The notes under the pieces were generated by a model. The model was given only the letters and a program-made list of their open reading frames with translations. It was not told the origin of the DNA and made no database searches. Position numbers and translations under genes: made by a program. Below, piece by piece: positions 33,538 through 43,676 of a stretch of DNA of 64,000 nucleotides. Each line of letters starts with the position of its first letter. The stretch's first letter is position 1. Origin of the DNA: an uncultured Parabacteroides sp. Its GTDB lineage: Bacteria; Bacteroidota; Bacteroidia; Bacteroidales; Tannerellaceae. The DNA lies in NCBI RefSeq assembly GCF_905196875.1, contig NZ_CAJJWO010000019.1:1-64000 (forward strand). The letters are read 5' to 3'.

Positions 33538-36500
33538 ATGAGCTATCTGAAGTTGATCTTATCTATACTTTTCCTGTCTTGTTCCCTCTGGCTGTTTGCC
33601 GACGAAAGCAATTATCTTTTTCGCCATTACCAGGTGGAAAACGGGTTAAGCGATAATATGGTGACGGGCTGCGTGCAGGACAAAAGCGGTTATATATGGA
33701 TCGGGACGCGTGACGGTCTGAACCGTTTCGACGGGTATACCTTTAAAGTATTCCGCAACGATCCCGACGATGCCGAGTCGCTCGGTAACAACTGGATCAC
33801 CCACCTCAACTGCGATAACGACGGCAATCTGTGGGTCGGAACACTCTCCGGCCTGTATCAGTACAACGAAACGAAAGAGTCGTTCCTTCACGTACCCTTT
33901 ACCAAGAACAAAGGGATCGACTTCTTCCAGTTCGATAAGAATAACCTGTTATGGCTACTGATGGACGGAACCCTGATACAATATAATATATCCGACGGAC
34001 AGTTTCACATCTTTGCCGGAAACAACGGACAGACCTATACGTCTTTCTGTATCATGCCCGACAATTCCCTCTGGCTGGGAGACTCGGAAGGCTTCATCTC
34101 CCTGCTGAATCCGGAAGACGGCACGCTCGACTCATATGATCTCTTCGCACATTCCCCGGCTACGACCTCCCGGAAGCTATCCATGCTTTATCGATCGCCC
34201 TCGTCGGATAATATATATGTAGCATTCGAACATGACGACGTGAAAATATTCAACGTACTTACTAAAACATACCAGGATCTGAACATCCAGGAGAAAAACC
34301 AACTGACCATCCTGATCAATTGTTTCCTTGAAAAAGACAAAGAAGAGCTATGGATAGGGACAGACTCGGGCCTGTTTATCTATGATCTGCAACAGGGTAC
34401 CTGCAAACGGATCCGGCAAGACCTGCTCGACCCGTATGCACTTTCGAGCCATTTCGTCTCTGCCCTGTTTGAAGACCGGGAAGAAGGCGTCTGGATCTGT
34501 TTCCATCAGAACGGGTTGAACTACTACTCCCCCTTCCGCCCCTTCAATGTGTATTATCCCTGGAACGAGACACATTCGCTGAAAGGCGAAGTGATACGCG
34601 ATATCTGTAGCGATGCCTATGGAAACCGGTGGATCGGTACGGAAGACGCGGGTGTGAACTGCATGGAAAAGAAAACGGAAACATTTACCAACTACCAGCC
34701 TGTTCCCGGTATGAAAAGCCTTTCCCATACTAATATACGCGGACTGGCCGCTTCGGGCGATAACCTGTGGATCGGACATGTGATACATGGCATCGACCTG
34801 ATGGACATAAAGACCAGGAAGGTCGTCAAGCATTATGATTTGCTGAAAGATAATCATACCGTCAAAAACAGCACGGTGCGCTGTATCAAAGTATTGCGCG
34901 AGGGAGATATACTGGTCGGTACGGAAGACGGTATTTTTCGCTACGACTATCTCAACGACCGCTTTGTCTATGCCTCCCAGTTCCCGCCTTTTGCCGTAAA
35001 CAGCCTGTACGAAGACCGTGCGGGGAAGATATGGCTCGGCATGTTCAACCGGAGCTACTACTTCAACAACACCAGCAACACAGGCATGTATCTGCAATAC
35101 GACAAACTCAATACCCAACGGCACAACACCGTGAACGATGCCTGCGAAGATAAGGACGGGAATATGTGGTTCGCCACCGTCGAGGGCGTTATTAAATATG
35201 ATTTCCAAACCGGCGAGTCGTTGCATTATACCGTAAAGAACGGAATGCCGAGTAACGTGGCCTTCCGTATCCTGCCGGACGAAAATAACTGCCTGTGGAT
35301 CAGTACGGCCAATGGTTTGGTCTGTCTCAACACGCAAACGGAAAAGATCATGACATATACCGAGGCGCACGGCCTTGTCACCCGCCAGTTCAATTACAAC
35401 TCGGCATTTAAAGACGACGACGGAACGCTCTACTTCGGTACGGTAAAAGGCTTTATCCATTTCAAACCTAGCGACGTAAGACCGGCAGCCGAAAAGATGG
35501 ATGTGCATATCAGTTCGCTCGACATACAGAACGGGATAGGAGGACGACGGATCATCAACAGTTCTTCCTCCTCGGAGGTAAAAAGGGTCACGCTGAACCA
35601 CGGTCAGTCGACCTTCAATATTAATTTCTCTTCTCTCAACTTCATCGCTCCGAAGTCTATACAATATGCCTACCGGATGGTAAGCCTCGACAAGGACTGG
35701 ATACCGCTGGGAGAACGTAACATTGTCTATTTCACCGAGCTGCATCCCGGCGACTATACATTCGAAGTCAGGGCCGCCAACTTATCGAACAACTGGGAAG
35801 ACAAAATCACCCGCCTGCATATCACGGTACTTCCGCCCTGGTGGGTTTCCACGACTGCCTACATTATATATTCTATCTTTGCCCTGGCCGTTATTATCTT
35901 CCTTATCTTCTACTGGCGACGAAAGAACAAACGTACCATGGCTTACAACATGCAGATATTCGAAAGCAAAAAGGAGAAAGAGCTTTACCAGGCCAAGATC
36001 GACTTCTTTATCAATATCGCTCACGAAATACGCACGCCGCTGACGCTGATAAAGAACCCGCTCGAACGGTTGCTAAGATCGGATAAGATCGGTGAGAAAG
36101 AGAATAACTCGCTGACACTGATGGACAAGAACGTATCACGTCTGCTCTCGCTGGTCAACCAGCTACTCGATTTCAGAAAGACGGAGATAGAAGGTTACCG
36201 CCTGAACTTTGTCCGTACGGAGGTCGTCTCGCTGCTGACCGAAACGGCTAAACGTTTCCAGGAGATAGCTACAGAAAACAATCTGTTGCTGAACCTCGAC
36301 CTGACCGTCCAGGAACTTTATGTGTTTGTCGACCGCGAAGCGCTCACCAAAATAATGAGCAATCTTTTCTCGAATGCCGTTAAATATGCGGCCGGCAGCA
36401 TTGTCGTACGCCTGCAGCCGTCTGCCGACTACGAGACTTTCACGATCGACTTTATCAACGACGGCACTCCTGTTCCGGCAGAAATGAGAGAGAAAATATT

Positions 36501-37497
36501 CGAACCTTTCTACCGTATCAAAGGAAATGAAGATAAACCGGGTACAGGACTAGGTCTACCGCTGGCACGCTCATTGGCTGAAATGCATCACGGCACGCTC
36601 GAGTTGGCAGAGACTTCGGGTAACCAGACCCTGTTCCGTATCACCCTGCCCGTCAAACTGGCCGGCGCCGTCAAGACAGCTGAAGAGGATGTCCAGCCGC
36701 TACCCGAATCCAGGAAGATCGCTTATACCCGGGAAGAAGGCCGCCCCACCATCCTGATCGTCGAAGATAACAAGGAAATGAGTGCTTTCATCGCCGACGA
36801 AGTCAACGAAAGCTACAACGTATTGATCGCCGGCAATGGCTCCGAAGCGCTGGAACAACTTAAGAAGGAAAGTATCCAGTTGATCATTAGCGACGTGATG
36901 ATGCCTGTCATGGACGGTTTCGCCTTGCTTCAGAGCGTAAAGACAGATATCGAATTCAGCCATATCCCGGTCATCCTGCTGACAGCCAAGAATACTATGC
37001 AGGCCCGGCTGGAAGGGTTGGAACTGGGAGCAGACGCATACATCGAAAAACCGTTCTCCACCAGCCTGCTGATGGCACAGATATCCAACCTGCTTTCCAA
37101 CCGGGATAATATCCGCAAGTTCTACTTCAATTCGCCGATCGCCAATATGAAGTCGATGGCCTATACAAAGGCCGACGAAGGTTTCCTCGAAAAACTGAAC
37201 GAAATTATCAATGACAACATCGGTAATCCAGAACTCGATGTCAATAAAATCGCCGACCTGATGCACCTGAGCCGCCCGACCTTATACCGCAAGATACGCG
37301 CTATCTCGGATCTGACTCCGAACGACCTGATCAAGATCAGCCGTCTGAAGAAGGCCGCCGAACTGCTCCTGCAAGGAAACATGAAGATTTACGAAATTTC
37401 AGAAGCGGTAGGCTTCAGCTCGCAATCTTATTTCTGGTCTGCCTTTATCAAACAGTTCGGTATGAGCCCGTCGAAGTATGCGAAGGAGAACAGGTAA
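33538..37497 (+). CDS. Hybrid two-component system sensor/regulator (propeller, Y_Y_Y, kinase, receiver, AraC HTH)
   Basis: 1319 residues from the ATG at 33538, which starts a clean signal peptide (LKLILSILFLSCSLWLFA); an ATG at 33481 would add 19 unlikely residues. Order: periplasmic two-bladed propeller sensor built of LWIGT-type repeats (about 25-690), Y_Y_Y domain (to about 765), a membrane helix (about 772-793), dimerisation/phosphoacceptor HEIRTPL with His829, ATPase domain with GTGLGLPLARSL, receiver with Asp1119 in ISDVMMPVMDG, and a C-terminal AraC-type HTH (from about 1215). This class usually controls adjacent polysaccharide-utilisation loci. None is here, so the target could be the permease, the fimbrial operon or a distant locus. 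Confidence 0.95.
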   Translation: MSYLKLILSILFLSCSLWLFADESNYLFRHYQVENGLSDNMVTGCVQDKSGYIWIGTRDGLNRFDGYTFKVFRNDPDDAESLGNNWITHLNCDNDGNLWVGTLSGLYQYNETKESFLHVPFTKNKGIDFFQFDKNNLLWLLMDGTLIQYNISDGQFHIFAGNNGQTYTSFCIMPDNSLWLGDSEGFISLLNPEDGTLDSYDLFAHSPATTSRKLSMLYRSPSSDNIYVAFEHDDVKIFNVLTKTYQDLNIQEKNQLTILINCFLEKDKEELWIGTDSGLFIYDLQQGTCKRIRQDLLDPYALSSHFVSALFEDREEGVWICFHQNGLNYYSPFRPFNVYYPWNETHSLKGEVIRDICSDAYGNRWIGTEDAGVNCMEKKTETFTNYQPVPGMKSLSHTNIRGLAASGDNLWIGHVIHGIDLMDIKTRKVVKHYDLLKDNHTVKNSTVRCIKVLREGDILVGTEDGIFRYDYLNDRFVYASQFPPFAVNSLYEDRAGKIWLGMFNRSYYFNNTSNTGMYLQYDKLNTQRHNTVNDACEDKDGNMWFATVEGVIKYDFQTGESLHYTVKNGMPSNVAFRILPDENNCLWISTANGLVCLNTQTEKIMTYTEAHGLVTRQFNYNSAFKDDDGTLYFGTVKGFIHFKPSDVRPAAEKMDVHISSLDIQNGIGGRRIINSSSSSEVKRVTLNHGQSTFNINFSSLNFIAPKSIQYAYRMVSLDKDWIPLGERNIVYFTELHPGDYTFEVRAANLSNNWEDKITRLHITVLPPWWVSTTAYIIYSIFALAVIIFLIFYWRRKNKRTMAYNMQIFESKKEKELYQAKIDFFINIAHEIRTPLTLIKNPLERLLRSDKIGEKENNSLTLMDKNVSRLLSLVNQLLDFRKTEIEGYRLNFVRTEVVSLLTETAKRFQEIATENNLLLNLDLTVQELYVFVDREALTKIMSNLFSNAVKYAAGSIVVRLQPSADYETFTIDFINDGTPVPAEMREKIFEPFYRIKGNEDKPGTGLGLPLARSLAEMHHGTLELAETSGNQTLFRITLPVKLAGAVKTAEEDVQPLPESRKIAYTREEGRPTILIVEDNKEMSAFIADEVNESYNVLIAGNGSEALEQLKKESIQLIISDVMMPVMDGFALLQSVKTDIEFSHIPVILLTAKNTMQARLEGLELGADAYIEKPFSTSLLMAQISNLLSNRDNIRKFYFNSPIANMKSMAYTKADEGFLEKLNEIINDNIGNPELDVNKIADLMHLSRPTLYRKIRAISDLTPNDLIKISRLKKAAELLLQGNMKIYEISEAVGFSSQSYFWSAFIKQFGMSPSKYAKENR

Positions 37498-37517
37498 GTG
37501 CCATAAACAAATTCGGG

Positions 37518-37536
37518 AAAAGACTAATTGTCTTTT
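37518..37536. terminator. Short convergent hairpin overlapping a stop codon
   Basis: AAAAGAC and GTCTTTT pair around a 5-base loop between the hybrid sensor (plus) and the fimbrial operon (minus). The left arm covers the stop codon of the last fimbrial gene (37524-37526). Confidence 0.5.
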
Positions 37537-40496
37537 ACACAACGTAAAGAAAATGCCTCATTTACAGATGATCTATAGTTATCTAAAACAAATTTCCATG
37601 AATAAACCCAAGAGGCATTAGGCGTATTGTAATATCCTGTTGCTAAATACCAAGCGTTAGAGTTGAAATAAGTCCCGGACCACAGATTAGATTCTGCTCC
37701 GGTTCCTTGCACTTGACCCCAAATTAGATTTTCCAGAGATCCAAAGCGAGAACCGTTGGCAGGAATAAATATAGACGCAAAATTATAAGGATTATATAAT
37801 AATATCCCAGCATATCCTATTTCAGCACCTTCACCCACCAATGTAGGAATTCTATAAGTCACTCCATCAACCGTCTCAAATTCATAAATATTCGCAGCCC
37901 CCTCGTTCTGATGATTTTGAGTATTAGGTACTCGCATAGGCCTCCTGTCATAATACCCATCTGCTATATAACCACGTAACATATTATCATAACTTGACCT
38001 CTCCTTCCCATTAAATGGATTCAACCAAAATGACTGACGCATTTCAGAGCCAACTACTGATCCTAAATTATTATCAACCCCATCTTTTGGAAGGCGATAT
38101 TTATCAGGGAACACTTCTTTAGCTTCTTCTTTGGACGTTTTTTGCCAATTAACATCGGTTACAGACCCTACCGGATAGTAGGCGCGCGATGGATAAGCTT
38201 GAAAAAAGTAGCCTCCCTGAGACGGATAATCTGTAAAATCGGCCTTTTCGCCATTAGAGAAATCAAACCATTTTGTTAATTTATCTCTCAAATCCTTTGT
38301 CAAAGTCAGATTGAATGGTGATATCTTCTTTGCCATCACACGAGATTGTCCAGGAGCCTCTCCTCCCGGTATGGGATCGCTGGGACGCAATAAATAATCG
38401 TCAGATTCTCCCTGACGAACATAAATCAGATGTGTACCTGTAGCATGAATAAGAGCTATTAACCCATAACGGGGAGCTCCGATGGCACCTCCTGGCAACC
38501 GACTTTTCATGCCGACGCGGAAATAAATACTGGGAGTATCAGTCGTTACTTCACCTGAAATGAGTATTTTCCCCTTTTCGTCAGCTCTAAACTGACAGTT
38601 ATTCTCAACCTCAGCAGCAGTAGTCCAATTTGCTTTATCCTTCGCACTTCCATCCGGCTTATCAATATTTTCTACCCCATAAGCATATCTGGTAATCCCC
38701 AGATCTGGACTAGGATTCTTATCCAATTCAATAAAATCCTGTCCCACCACGACTATCGCTCTCCACTTACTTCCGACCTTGTCTGTTGTCTTGATACGAA
38801 TGATACGCTCAGCTGTCTCATTCGCACGATGAAATGTTCCGACAAATGTATAAGGACGGATTTGGGCTAACTCGGAGTATACATCCAGTTTCTTTTGGGT
38901 AAAGACAACCTTAGTACGTCCGTCGTCTTCGGAACTTGCAACAAAAAACTCACCTTCACGGTCACGCAAATTTGTACCATAGCCGACATTAGCAGAAACC
39001 AAAACATAAAGCTTTCCTGTATTGCTAAAAAACAAATTTCCTTGTTGTCTTTCCAGCTCATATTTTCCAGATTCTTCAGCAAATTGAATCTCATCACGTA
39101 CTGCACTTTCTTTTTGGTCACCGACCGTCACTCCTTCAAATAATAATTCATCAGGAGTAGCCGATAGACTATCCCGTTTTTCAATATGAACTACCTTGCT
39201 CAAATTACCAATATGCAATGTCAACGTTCCGGTCTGAAAATCTTTATCACAGTTTATTTTCACATCCTCAGTAGCTTCCTTAGTAGAGGTGGAATTTAAA
39301 GCAAACTGCTTCTCCTTATTACCATCGGCCAAAGTCAATCCATCTCCAGTAACCCTAATAAATCCTTGAGAACCATTATTTATCCAGTCATTTGCACATG
39401 TATAGGTACAAACAGTAGCCAAAAGATTATCTACTTCTCCTCCATTATAAATAATTAGAGAGCTGTTAGATACACCTAAATACTGTTCACCATTGGAGAC
39501 TATATCATGTGCACTAGGATCAATAACTGAAATTTCAGCACCTACCAATTCGTTCGATGGAGCATTTTTTATCGCCTCATCGGCAGTGCGATACCCCGCA
39601 ATGGATATACTCTTCATTTTGACGATATACTGATGATTACGTGTTATGTCATAATAATCATCTCTAGCCTTCCAAAGAGCCAACCGGATATACCCTTCTA
39701 CTCCATCAAACTCTCCTTTTACAATAATCGAAGGTTGATTATCCTTGGGAGTGTAAAACACATATAGAGGTGATGTTGTTAGTCCATCAGTCGATTCACT
39801 AAGCATCACATCTGTGGAATAAGTATCACCGGAAACTATACCGGCATAATTTCCAACGCCATAGTCCGTCAGAGTATTCTCCTCAAACACAGCACCTCTT
39901 GATGCAACATGTGCCAAATTAATACCCAACAGTTTATATTTTGTATTACTAGCATCAACTTCAACTGTCACTTTTGCAGCAGAACGATTAAGCTCAAAAT
40001 CAAGACTTAGACCGTTATATGAGTTCAAATCTGACACCATAGATATTGGAGAGGCATCCTGTACAATCAAACCTTCTTTATTTCTATTTAATTGCACAAC
40101 CAACTTTGATTGCAGCTCACCGTAAGTCGTTCCAAAACCAGCACTAGTAGCCATCACTCTTTCAATATTAGCCAATACCAATAACTCAGAATTCTCCAAA
40201 TCATTTTTATCCAAATTGGCATAATAAGCATTATTTCCTACAGAAGTAGCCTTTACAGAAGTGGAAATCTTTTTATCATCACCCTTAAACACAAGTACCC
40301 AGATATCATTAATATCTGCCGAAGTATCCCCTTTCGTTTTAACATCTACAACACCTTCTTCTGCAGTCGATATAGTAAACCGAAATTGCACATCCGAAGT
40401 TCCTGATTTAACAAGAGTCTCATCCACACATGACGTACACAAATACATCAAAAACAGCGTGATCTGTACTATTATAGCGAATCGTTTCATAGACAT
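37524..40496 (-). CDS. Large fimbrial accessory or tip lipoprotein (fimbrillin-family, DUF4906-like)
   Basis: 990 residues with a lipoprotein-type signal (LYLCTSC) and an N-terminal domain with the fimbrillin-like opening VQFRFTISTAEEGVVDVKTK and later DINDIWVLVFKGDD. The middle has repeated beta-rich sections. The last 250 residues form a separate globular region (KYRLPKDGVDNNLG, GYAGILLYNPYNFASIFIPA) ending SLRCVKDN, which resembles FISUMP-type C-termini. It lacks the hydrophobic C-terminal strand found in the fimbrillin and anchor of the same operon, which fits a tip subunit. It is the last gene of the operon, 11 bases after the 606-residue gene. Start may be the third codon (40490). Confidence 0.72.
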   Translation of the reverse strand: MSMKRFAIIVQITLFLMYLCTSCVDETLVKSGTSDVQFRFTISTAEEGVVDVKTKGDTSADINDIWVLVFKGDDKKISTSVKATSVGNNAYYANLDKNDLENSELLVLANIERVMATSAGFGTTYGELQSKLVVQLNRNKEGLIVQDASPISMVSDLNSYNGLSLDFELNRSAAKVTVEVDASNTKYKLLGINLAHVASRGAVFEENTLTDYGVGNYAGIVSGDTYSTDVMLSESTDGLTTSPLYVFYTPKDNQPSIIVKGEFDGVEGYIRLALWKARDDYYDITRNHQYIVKMKSISIAGYRTADEAIKNAPSNELVGAEISVIDPSAHDIVSNGEQYLGVSNSSLIIYNGGEVDNLLATVCTYTCANDWINNGSQGFIRVTGDGLTLADGNKEKQFALNSTSTKEATEDVKINCDKDFQTGTLTLHIGNLSKVVHIEKRDSLSATPDELLFEGVTVGDQKESAVRDEIQFAEESGKYELERQQGNLFFSNTGKLYVLVSANVGYGTNLRDREGEFFVASSEDDGRTKVVFTQKKLDVYSELAQIRPYTFVGTFHRANETAERIIRIKTTDKVGSKWRAIVVVGQDFIELDKNPSPDLGITRYAYGVENIDKPDGSAKDKANWTTAAEVENNCQFRADEKGKILISGEVTTDTPSIYFRVGMKSRLPGGAIGAPRYGLIALIHATGTHLIYVRQGESDDYLLRPSDPIPGGEAPGQSRVMAKKISPFNLTLTKDLRDKLTKWFDFSNGEKADFTDYPSQGGYFFQAYPSRAYYPVGSVTDVNWQKTSKEEAKEVFPDKYRLPKDGVDNNLGSVVGSEMRQSFWLNPFNGKERSSYDNMLRGYIADGYYDRRPMRVPNTQNHQNEGAANIYEFETVDGVTYRIPTLVGEGAEIGYAGILLYNPYNFASIFIPANGSRFGSLENLIWGQVQGTGAESNLWSGTYFNSNAWYLATGYYNTPNASWVYSWKFVLDNYRSSVNEAFSLRCVKDN

Positions 40497-40507
40497 TTAC
40501 TTATTTT

Positions 40508-42328
40508 TTATTTCCACAAAGCTTTGATTCCCGTAATATATCCACCAATAATAATCTTCAGTTTTCCATCATTATCTACATCAACCTGTCTCTCATCACC
40601 GGAATAGACCCACATAAGAAATTCTTTATCAGCAGCCGGAGACGTATAACTAGGCGAGGCTATTTCATACTCTCCTCCAAAAAATGTAGTTCCTGGCCAA
40701 TCTGCATATCTGATTTCTTTCATATAAGTATCCTCCGATTCAATCTTACCTCCATTACCGTCAAATACGACTTTTCCAATAATTGGATTCGAATTAACTT
40801 CTATTGTTCGAGTCAGTTCCCCGGCATGCAATGTCAATTTATAGGTCGCTATGTTTTCATATCTGTCATCATTATCAAATTCAAAAATCATAGAACCAGT
40901 ATATCCACCTTTTGATAATGCTTTATAGTCAAAATGAGTTGTCGTATTTCCCAAAGAACAAGAAAGATCCTTAAATACCGTATTCACAGTTATAAGACTC
41001 TCGGATTGATTCTCATCTTTCATGACACCATCTTCACCTATATAAGGTTTGTCCTGATTTGTCCAGAAATAGACATTAACCCTTTTCTCCGACATATCCA
41101 CATGCAAACTCGTCACATTCAAATAAGGGATTCCCAGATTGGCTTCTATATTTTCAGGGTTTTCCCACTCTTTCGGTGTAACTTTCACTTCAAATCGTTC
41201 CAGTTTTCCTTTCGTAGCCACGCTTGCCACCACCTGATAAGAGGTATTTTTAGATATATGCAAATCTTTCAAAGACAAATTGCCTACATCAATAGAACCT
41301 CCATTATACGCAGAGACACCATCTCCTAGGGGAATCTGATAACTTGTATTTGTCTTAGTAGAACCATCTGCCTCGGTAAACTCCCCGTTCACCTGGATAT
41401 AAGTATAAATTCCATTATTAAAGGCGGCCTCAACCAAATTATGTTCAGGAATATAGAAAGTCAGCACATCCGTACTTACATCCCCTGTGGTAGTGGGCTC
41501 AATGACTAGATGCGTTCCAAAATTTTTTGCTAAGGTAGAAACATACGTATCGGAATATCCCAAATCCGATCTATCCAGCCAAGCTCGTCGGGGAACATTG
41601 ACTATAGATGCACTAGCAATTTCCAACTTACCTTTTCCAGACACATCCGAGAATGTATCTCCCTTTTTTATTTTCAAAGTTACCTTTGCCAAAGCACGTT
41701 CCAAATTCATTTTTACATCTTTCCCATTTGATGCATCCCACTCATAAACAGACATTAACCCTGTTTCAGAATACATCGGAATATATCCCCGGTTAGTACC
41801 ACCGGAGCCTGCAATGTTAATATCCAGTTTACCATTGCTATTATAATTATCATAATATCGCAGCACGGTTCCTTTGATATCGTCTATCTTAGTAACCCCA
41901 GTCAGAGAACTCAGTTCGTTTGCCACCACGATTATTTTCAATGGAACTTCTTTTTTGAACAGTTTAGATATGACGTACGAATCTCCATCTTTTATAAAAT
42001 AATCATATGCTTTTTTAGGATCAGTCGGCAATGAGGACATTAAGTCTTTATCCTCATAATATTGAGTGGCAAACAGACTGTTATCTTGAGTGAAGAAAAA
42101 CACCCTCAACGAACGTATAGCGTTTTCAGCTACATTTCCTACTTCAGTGGAAACGCCGGCCGCACGCACCGAGATACGCATCACAGCGTTTCCTGAGGCA
42201 TCGACGGTCGGAGTACCAATCGCCTGCTCTTCACTGCATCCTATTGATAACAACGATACCAAACCGAATAACAAGATTATCCATTTGATTCGATTATTCC
42301 TTATTTTAGCCATATCGCCTTTCTTCAT
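40508..42328 (-). CDS. Fimbrillin-family accessory lipoprotein (DUF4906-like)
   Basis: 606 residues. The ATG overlaps the stop of the anchor gene as ATGA (42328-42325), which supports this start and coupled translation. A lipoprotein signal ends in LLSIGC. The N-terminal domain resembles fimbrial subunits (VMRISVRAAGVSTEVGN, ENAIRSLRVFFFTQDNSLF). Several beta domains follow. The C-terminus is a small InlB/repeat-like domain (GKVVFDGNGGKIESEDTYMK to the end GYITGIKALWK). Like the 990-residue neighbour it has no fimbrillin-type C-terminal strand. Role inferred: minor or tip-proximal pilin. Confidence 0.72.
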   Translation of the reverse strand: MKKGDMAKIRNNRIKWIILLFGLVSLLSIGCSEEQAIGTPTVDASGNAVMRISVRAAGVSTEVGNVAENAIRSLRVFFFTQDNSLFATQYYEDKDLMSSLPTDPKKAYDYFIKDGDSYVISKLFKKEVPLKIIVVANELSSLTGVTKIDDIKGTVLRYYDNYNSNGKLDINIAGSGGTNRGYIPMYSETGLMSVYEWDASNGKDVKMNLERALAKVTLKIKKGDTFSDVSGKGKLEIASASIVNVPRRAWLDRSDLGYSDTYVSTLAKNFGTHLVIEPTTTGDVSTDVLTFYIPEHNLVEAAFNNGIYTYIQVNGEFTEADGSTKTNTSYQIPLGDGVSAYNGGSIDVGNLSLKDLHISKNTSYQVVASVATKGKLERFEVKVTPKEWENPENIEANLGIPYLNVTSLHVDMSEKRVNVYFWTNQDKPYIGEDGVMKDENQSESLITVNTVFKDLSCSLGNTTTHFDYKALSKGGYTGSMIFEFDNDDRYENIATYKLTLHAGELTRTIEVNSNPIIGKVVFDGNGGKIESEDTYMKEIRYADWPGTTFFGGEYEIASPSYTSPAADKEFLMWVYSGDERQVDVDNDGKLKIIIGGYITGIKALWK

Positions 42329-43566
42329 AAATCCGGAACAATATCTTGTATTTTCCAGCCGTTCACGTATATTGTAATTACAACTTTCGGATTCAAATCC
42401 GGATCAGGGTCAGGAGTTGGATCGGGATCGGGACTAGGGCCAGGATCTGGACTAGGGTCGGGGGCGGGCCCAGGATCAGGACCAGGGTCAGGACTGGGAT
42501 CTGGATCTGGATCAGGGCTTGGTCCGGGACCAGGATCAGGTTCTTCACCACCTGAACACACGAATGTTATCTCAAAAATATCTTGTCGATCGAGATATTC
42601 CAAAGTAGGATAAACCCAAATAGTGTCGCCGACAGCCTCTTTTTGAATCTGTCCCCTTGAATCACGGGAAGGTATCTTACTTTTCAGTATCAAATCGACC
42701 ACATCCAATTCTTTACAAAACTTCAGCGAACCACAACTTCCTTCCAACAATACAGGAGCCGAAAAGAGGTTACCCGCATCATAAGGTTGCAAACGCAAAG
42801 TCTTAATATCAGCCTGCAAAGTATCATGGTCTATCGCAACTGTATGGGGAGTATAGGTCACCAGATAACTCGATTCCCCCGTCTTATTGTTCCATTTATA
42901 ATGGGCATTACGACCGGTAAGCTTAAAAGTGAACTGTCTAGCAACAGGTGCCGGCTTACTTATTGCCGATAGGTTTATCACTTTTACCCGAATTGTCTTC
43001 GAATCCTTGATGAGAGAAGTATGGATTGTAGTCATCTCCATCGATTTCACCTCTACATTTTGCGCAATACCATAAAACAGGTCACTAAAAGCATCGGTTT
43101 GTGGTGTAGCCTGGTCGTTGTCAGCCGGATCGAGATTATAACGTAAAAATGTTCGAAGATCATCCAGTTTAGTTTGCCCTATGACAACACCTGTCGAAGA
43201 CGGAGTTAGCGGATCATTATTATGGGTGATCTTAAAATGCTGATCACAGGATACACTGTTAGCCCACGACACCAAGGTATATTTACCCGGAGCTAGTTCT
43301 ACATTCCTTGTCCAGTTATCACTCAGCTCTCCACCCATGATTTGAGGAGATAAGGTATCCTGCAACACACCTGCCTCATCGAAAATAAAAGTTTTCAAAT
43401 CCTTAACTTGCCTGCCAAACTCATTACCATATTGCATGTTTAATACATAGTCATATTGCAACTGCACTCCGTTGGGCGGACATGGGGATATGTCCTCGTC
43501 GATACAACTGTATATCACCGTTATGAGACAAGTTGCCAACAAATAAAAAACACCTTTTATCCGCAT
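42325..43566 (-). CDS. FimB/Mfa2-family fimbrial anchor lipoprotein with Pro-X linker and terminal strand
   Basis: 413 residues: lipoprotein signal (LITVIYSC), then CIDEDISPCPPNGVQLQYDY, the typical start of Mfa2/FimB anchors. Two beta-sandwich domains run to about residue 338. Residues about 343-390 are 24 successive Pro-X pairs (mostly PD, PG and PS). The last 20 residues end VNGWKIQDIVPDL, nearly the same as the end of the major fimbrillin (VIPWTIQNITPDI). Anchors fix type V fimbriae to the cell and set their length. The linker and strand could let this one donate to the first fimbrillin. It lies 110 bases after the fimbrillin gene. Confidence 0.82.
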   Translation of the reverse strand: MRIKGVFYLLATCLITVIYSCIDEDISPCPPNGVQLQYDYVLNMQYGNEFGRQVKDLKTFIFDEAGVLQDTLSPQIMGGELSDNWTRNVELAPGKYTLVSWANSVSCDQHFKITHNNDPLTPSSTGVVIGQTKLDDLRTFLRYNLDPADNDQATPQTDAFSDLFYGIAQNVEVKSMEMTTIHTSLIKDSKTIRVKVINLSAISKPAPVARQFTFKLTGRNAHYKWNNKTGESSYLVTYTPHTVAIDHDTLQADIKTLRLQPYDAGNLFSAPVLLEGSCGSLKFCKELDVVDLILKSKIPSRDSRGQIQKEAVGDTIWVYPTLEYLDRQDIFEITFVCSGGEEPDPGPGPSPDPDPDPSPDPGPDPGPAPDPSPDPGPSPDPDPTPDPDPDLNPKVVITIYVNGWKIQDIVPDL

Positions 43567-43612
43567 GCCAGTTTCTCTTTATAAATATCGGTTCATTGTT
43601 TAGAAAAGATGA

Positions 43613-43645
43613 TTTCCGGCAAGAGAAAATCCTTTTTGCCGGAAA
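43613..43645 (-). promoter_or_regulatory. Intercistronic hairpin between fimbrillin and anchor genes
   Basis: TTTCCGGCAA (43613-43622) and TTGCCGGAAA (43636-43645) form a perfect 10-bp stem with a 13-base loop in the only sizeable gap within the operon. It is followed on the minus strand by a moderately T-rich tail. It could partly terminate or protect the upstream mRNA, giving more fimbrillin than anchor. Confidence 0.6.
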
Positions 43646-43676
43646 CTTTCACCTCATTATGAAAAGAAAATCCAAA

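Noticed and set aside
34348..35745. 465-residue open frame on the minus strand
   Set aside because: Antisense to the propeller of the hybrid sensor. It reflects repeat codon bias, not a gene.
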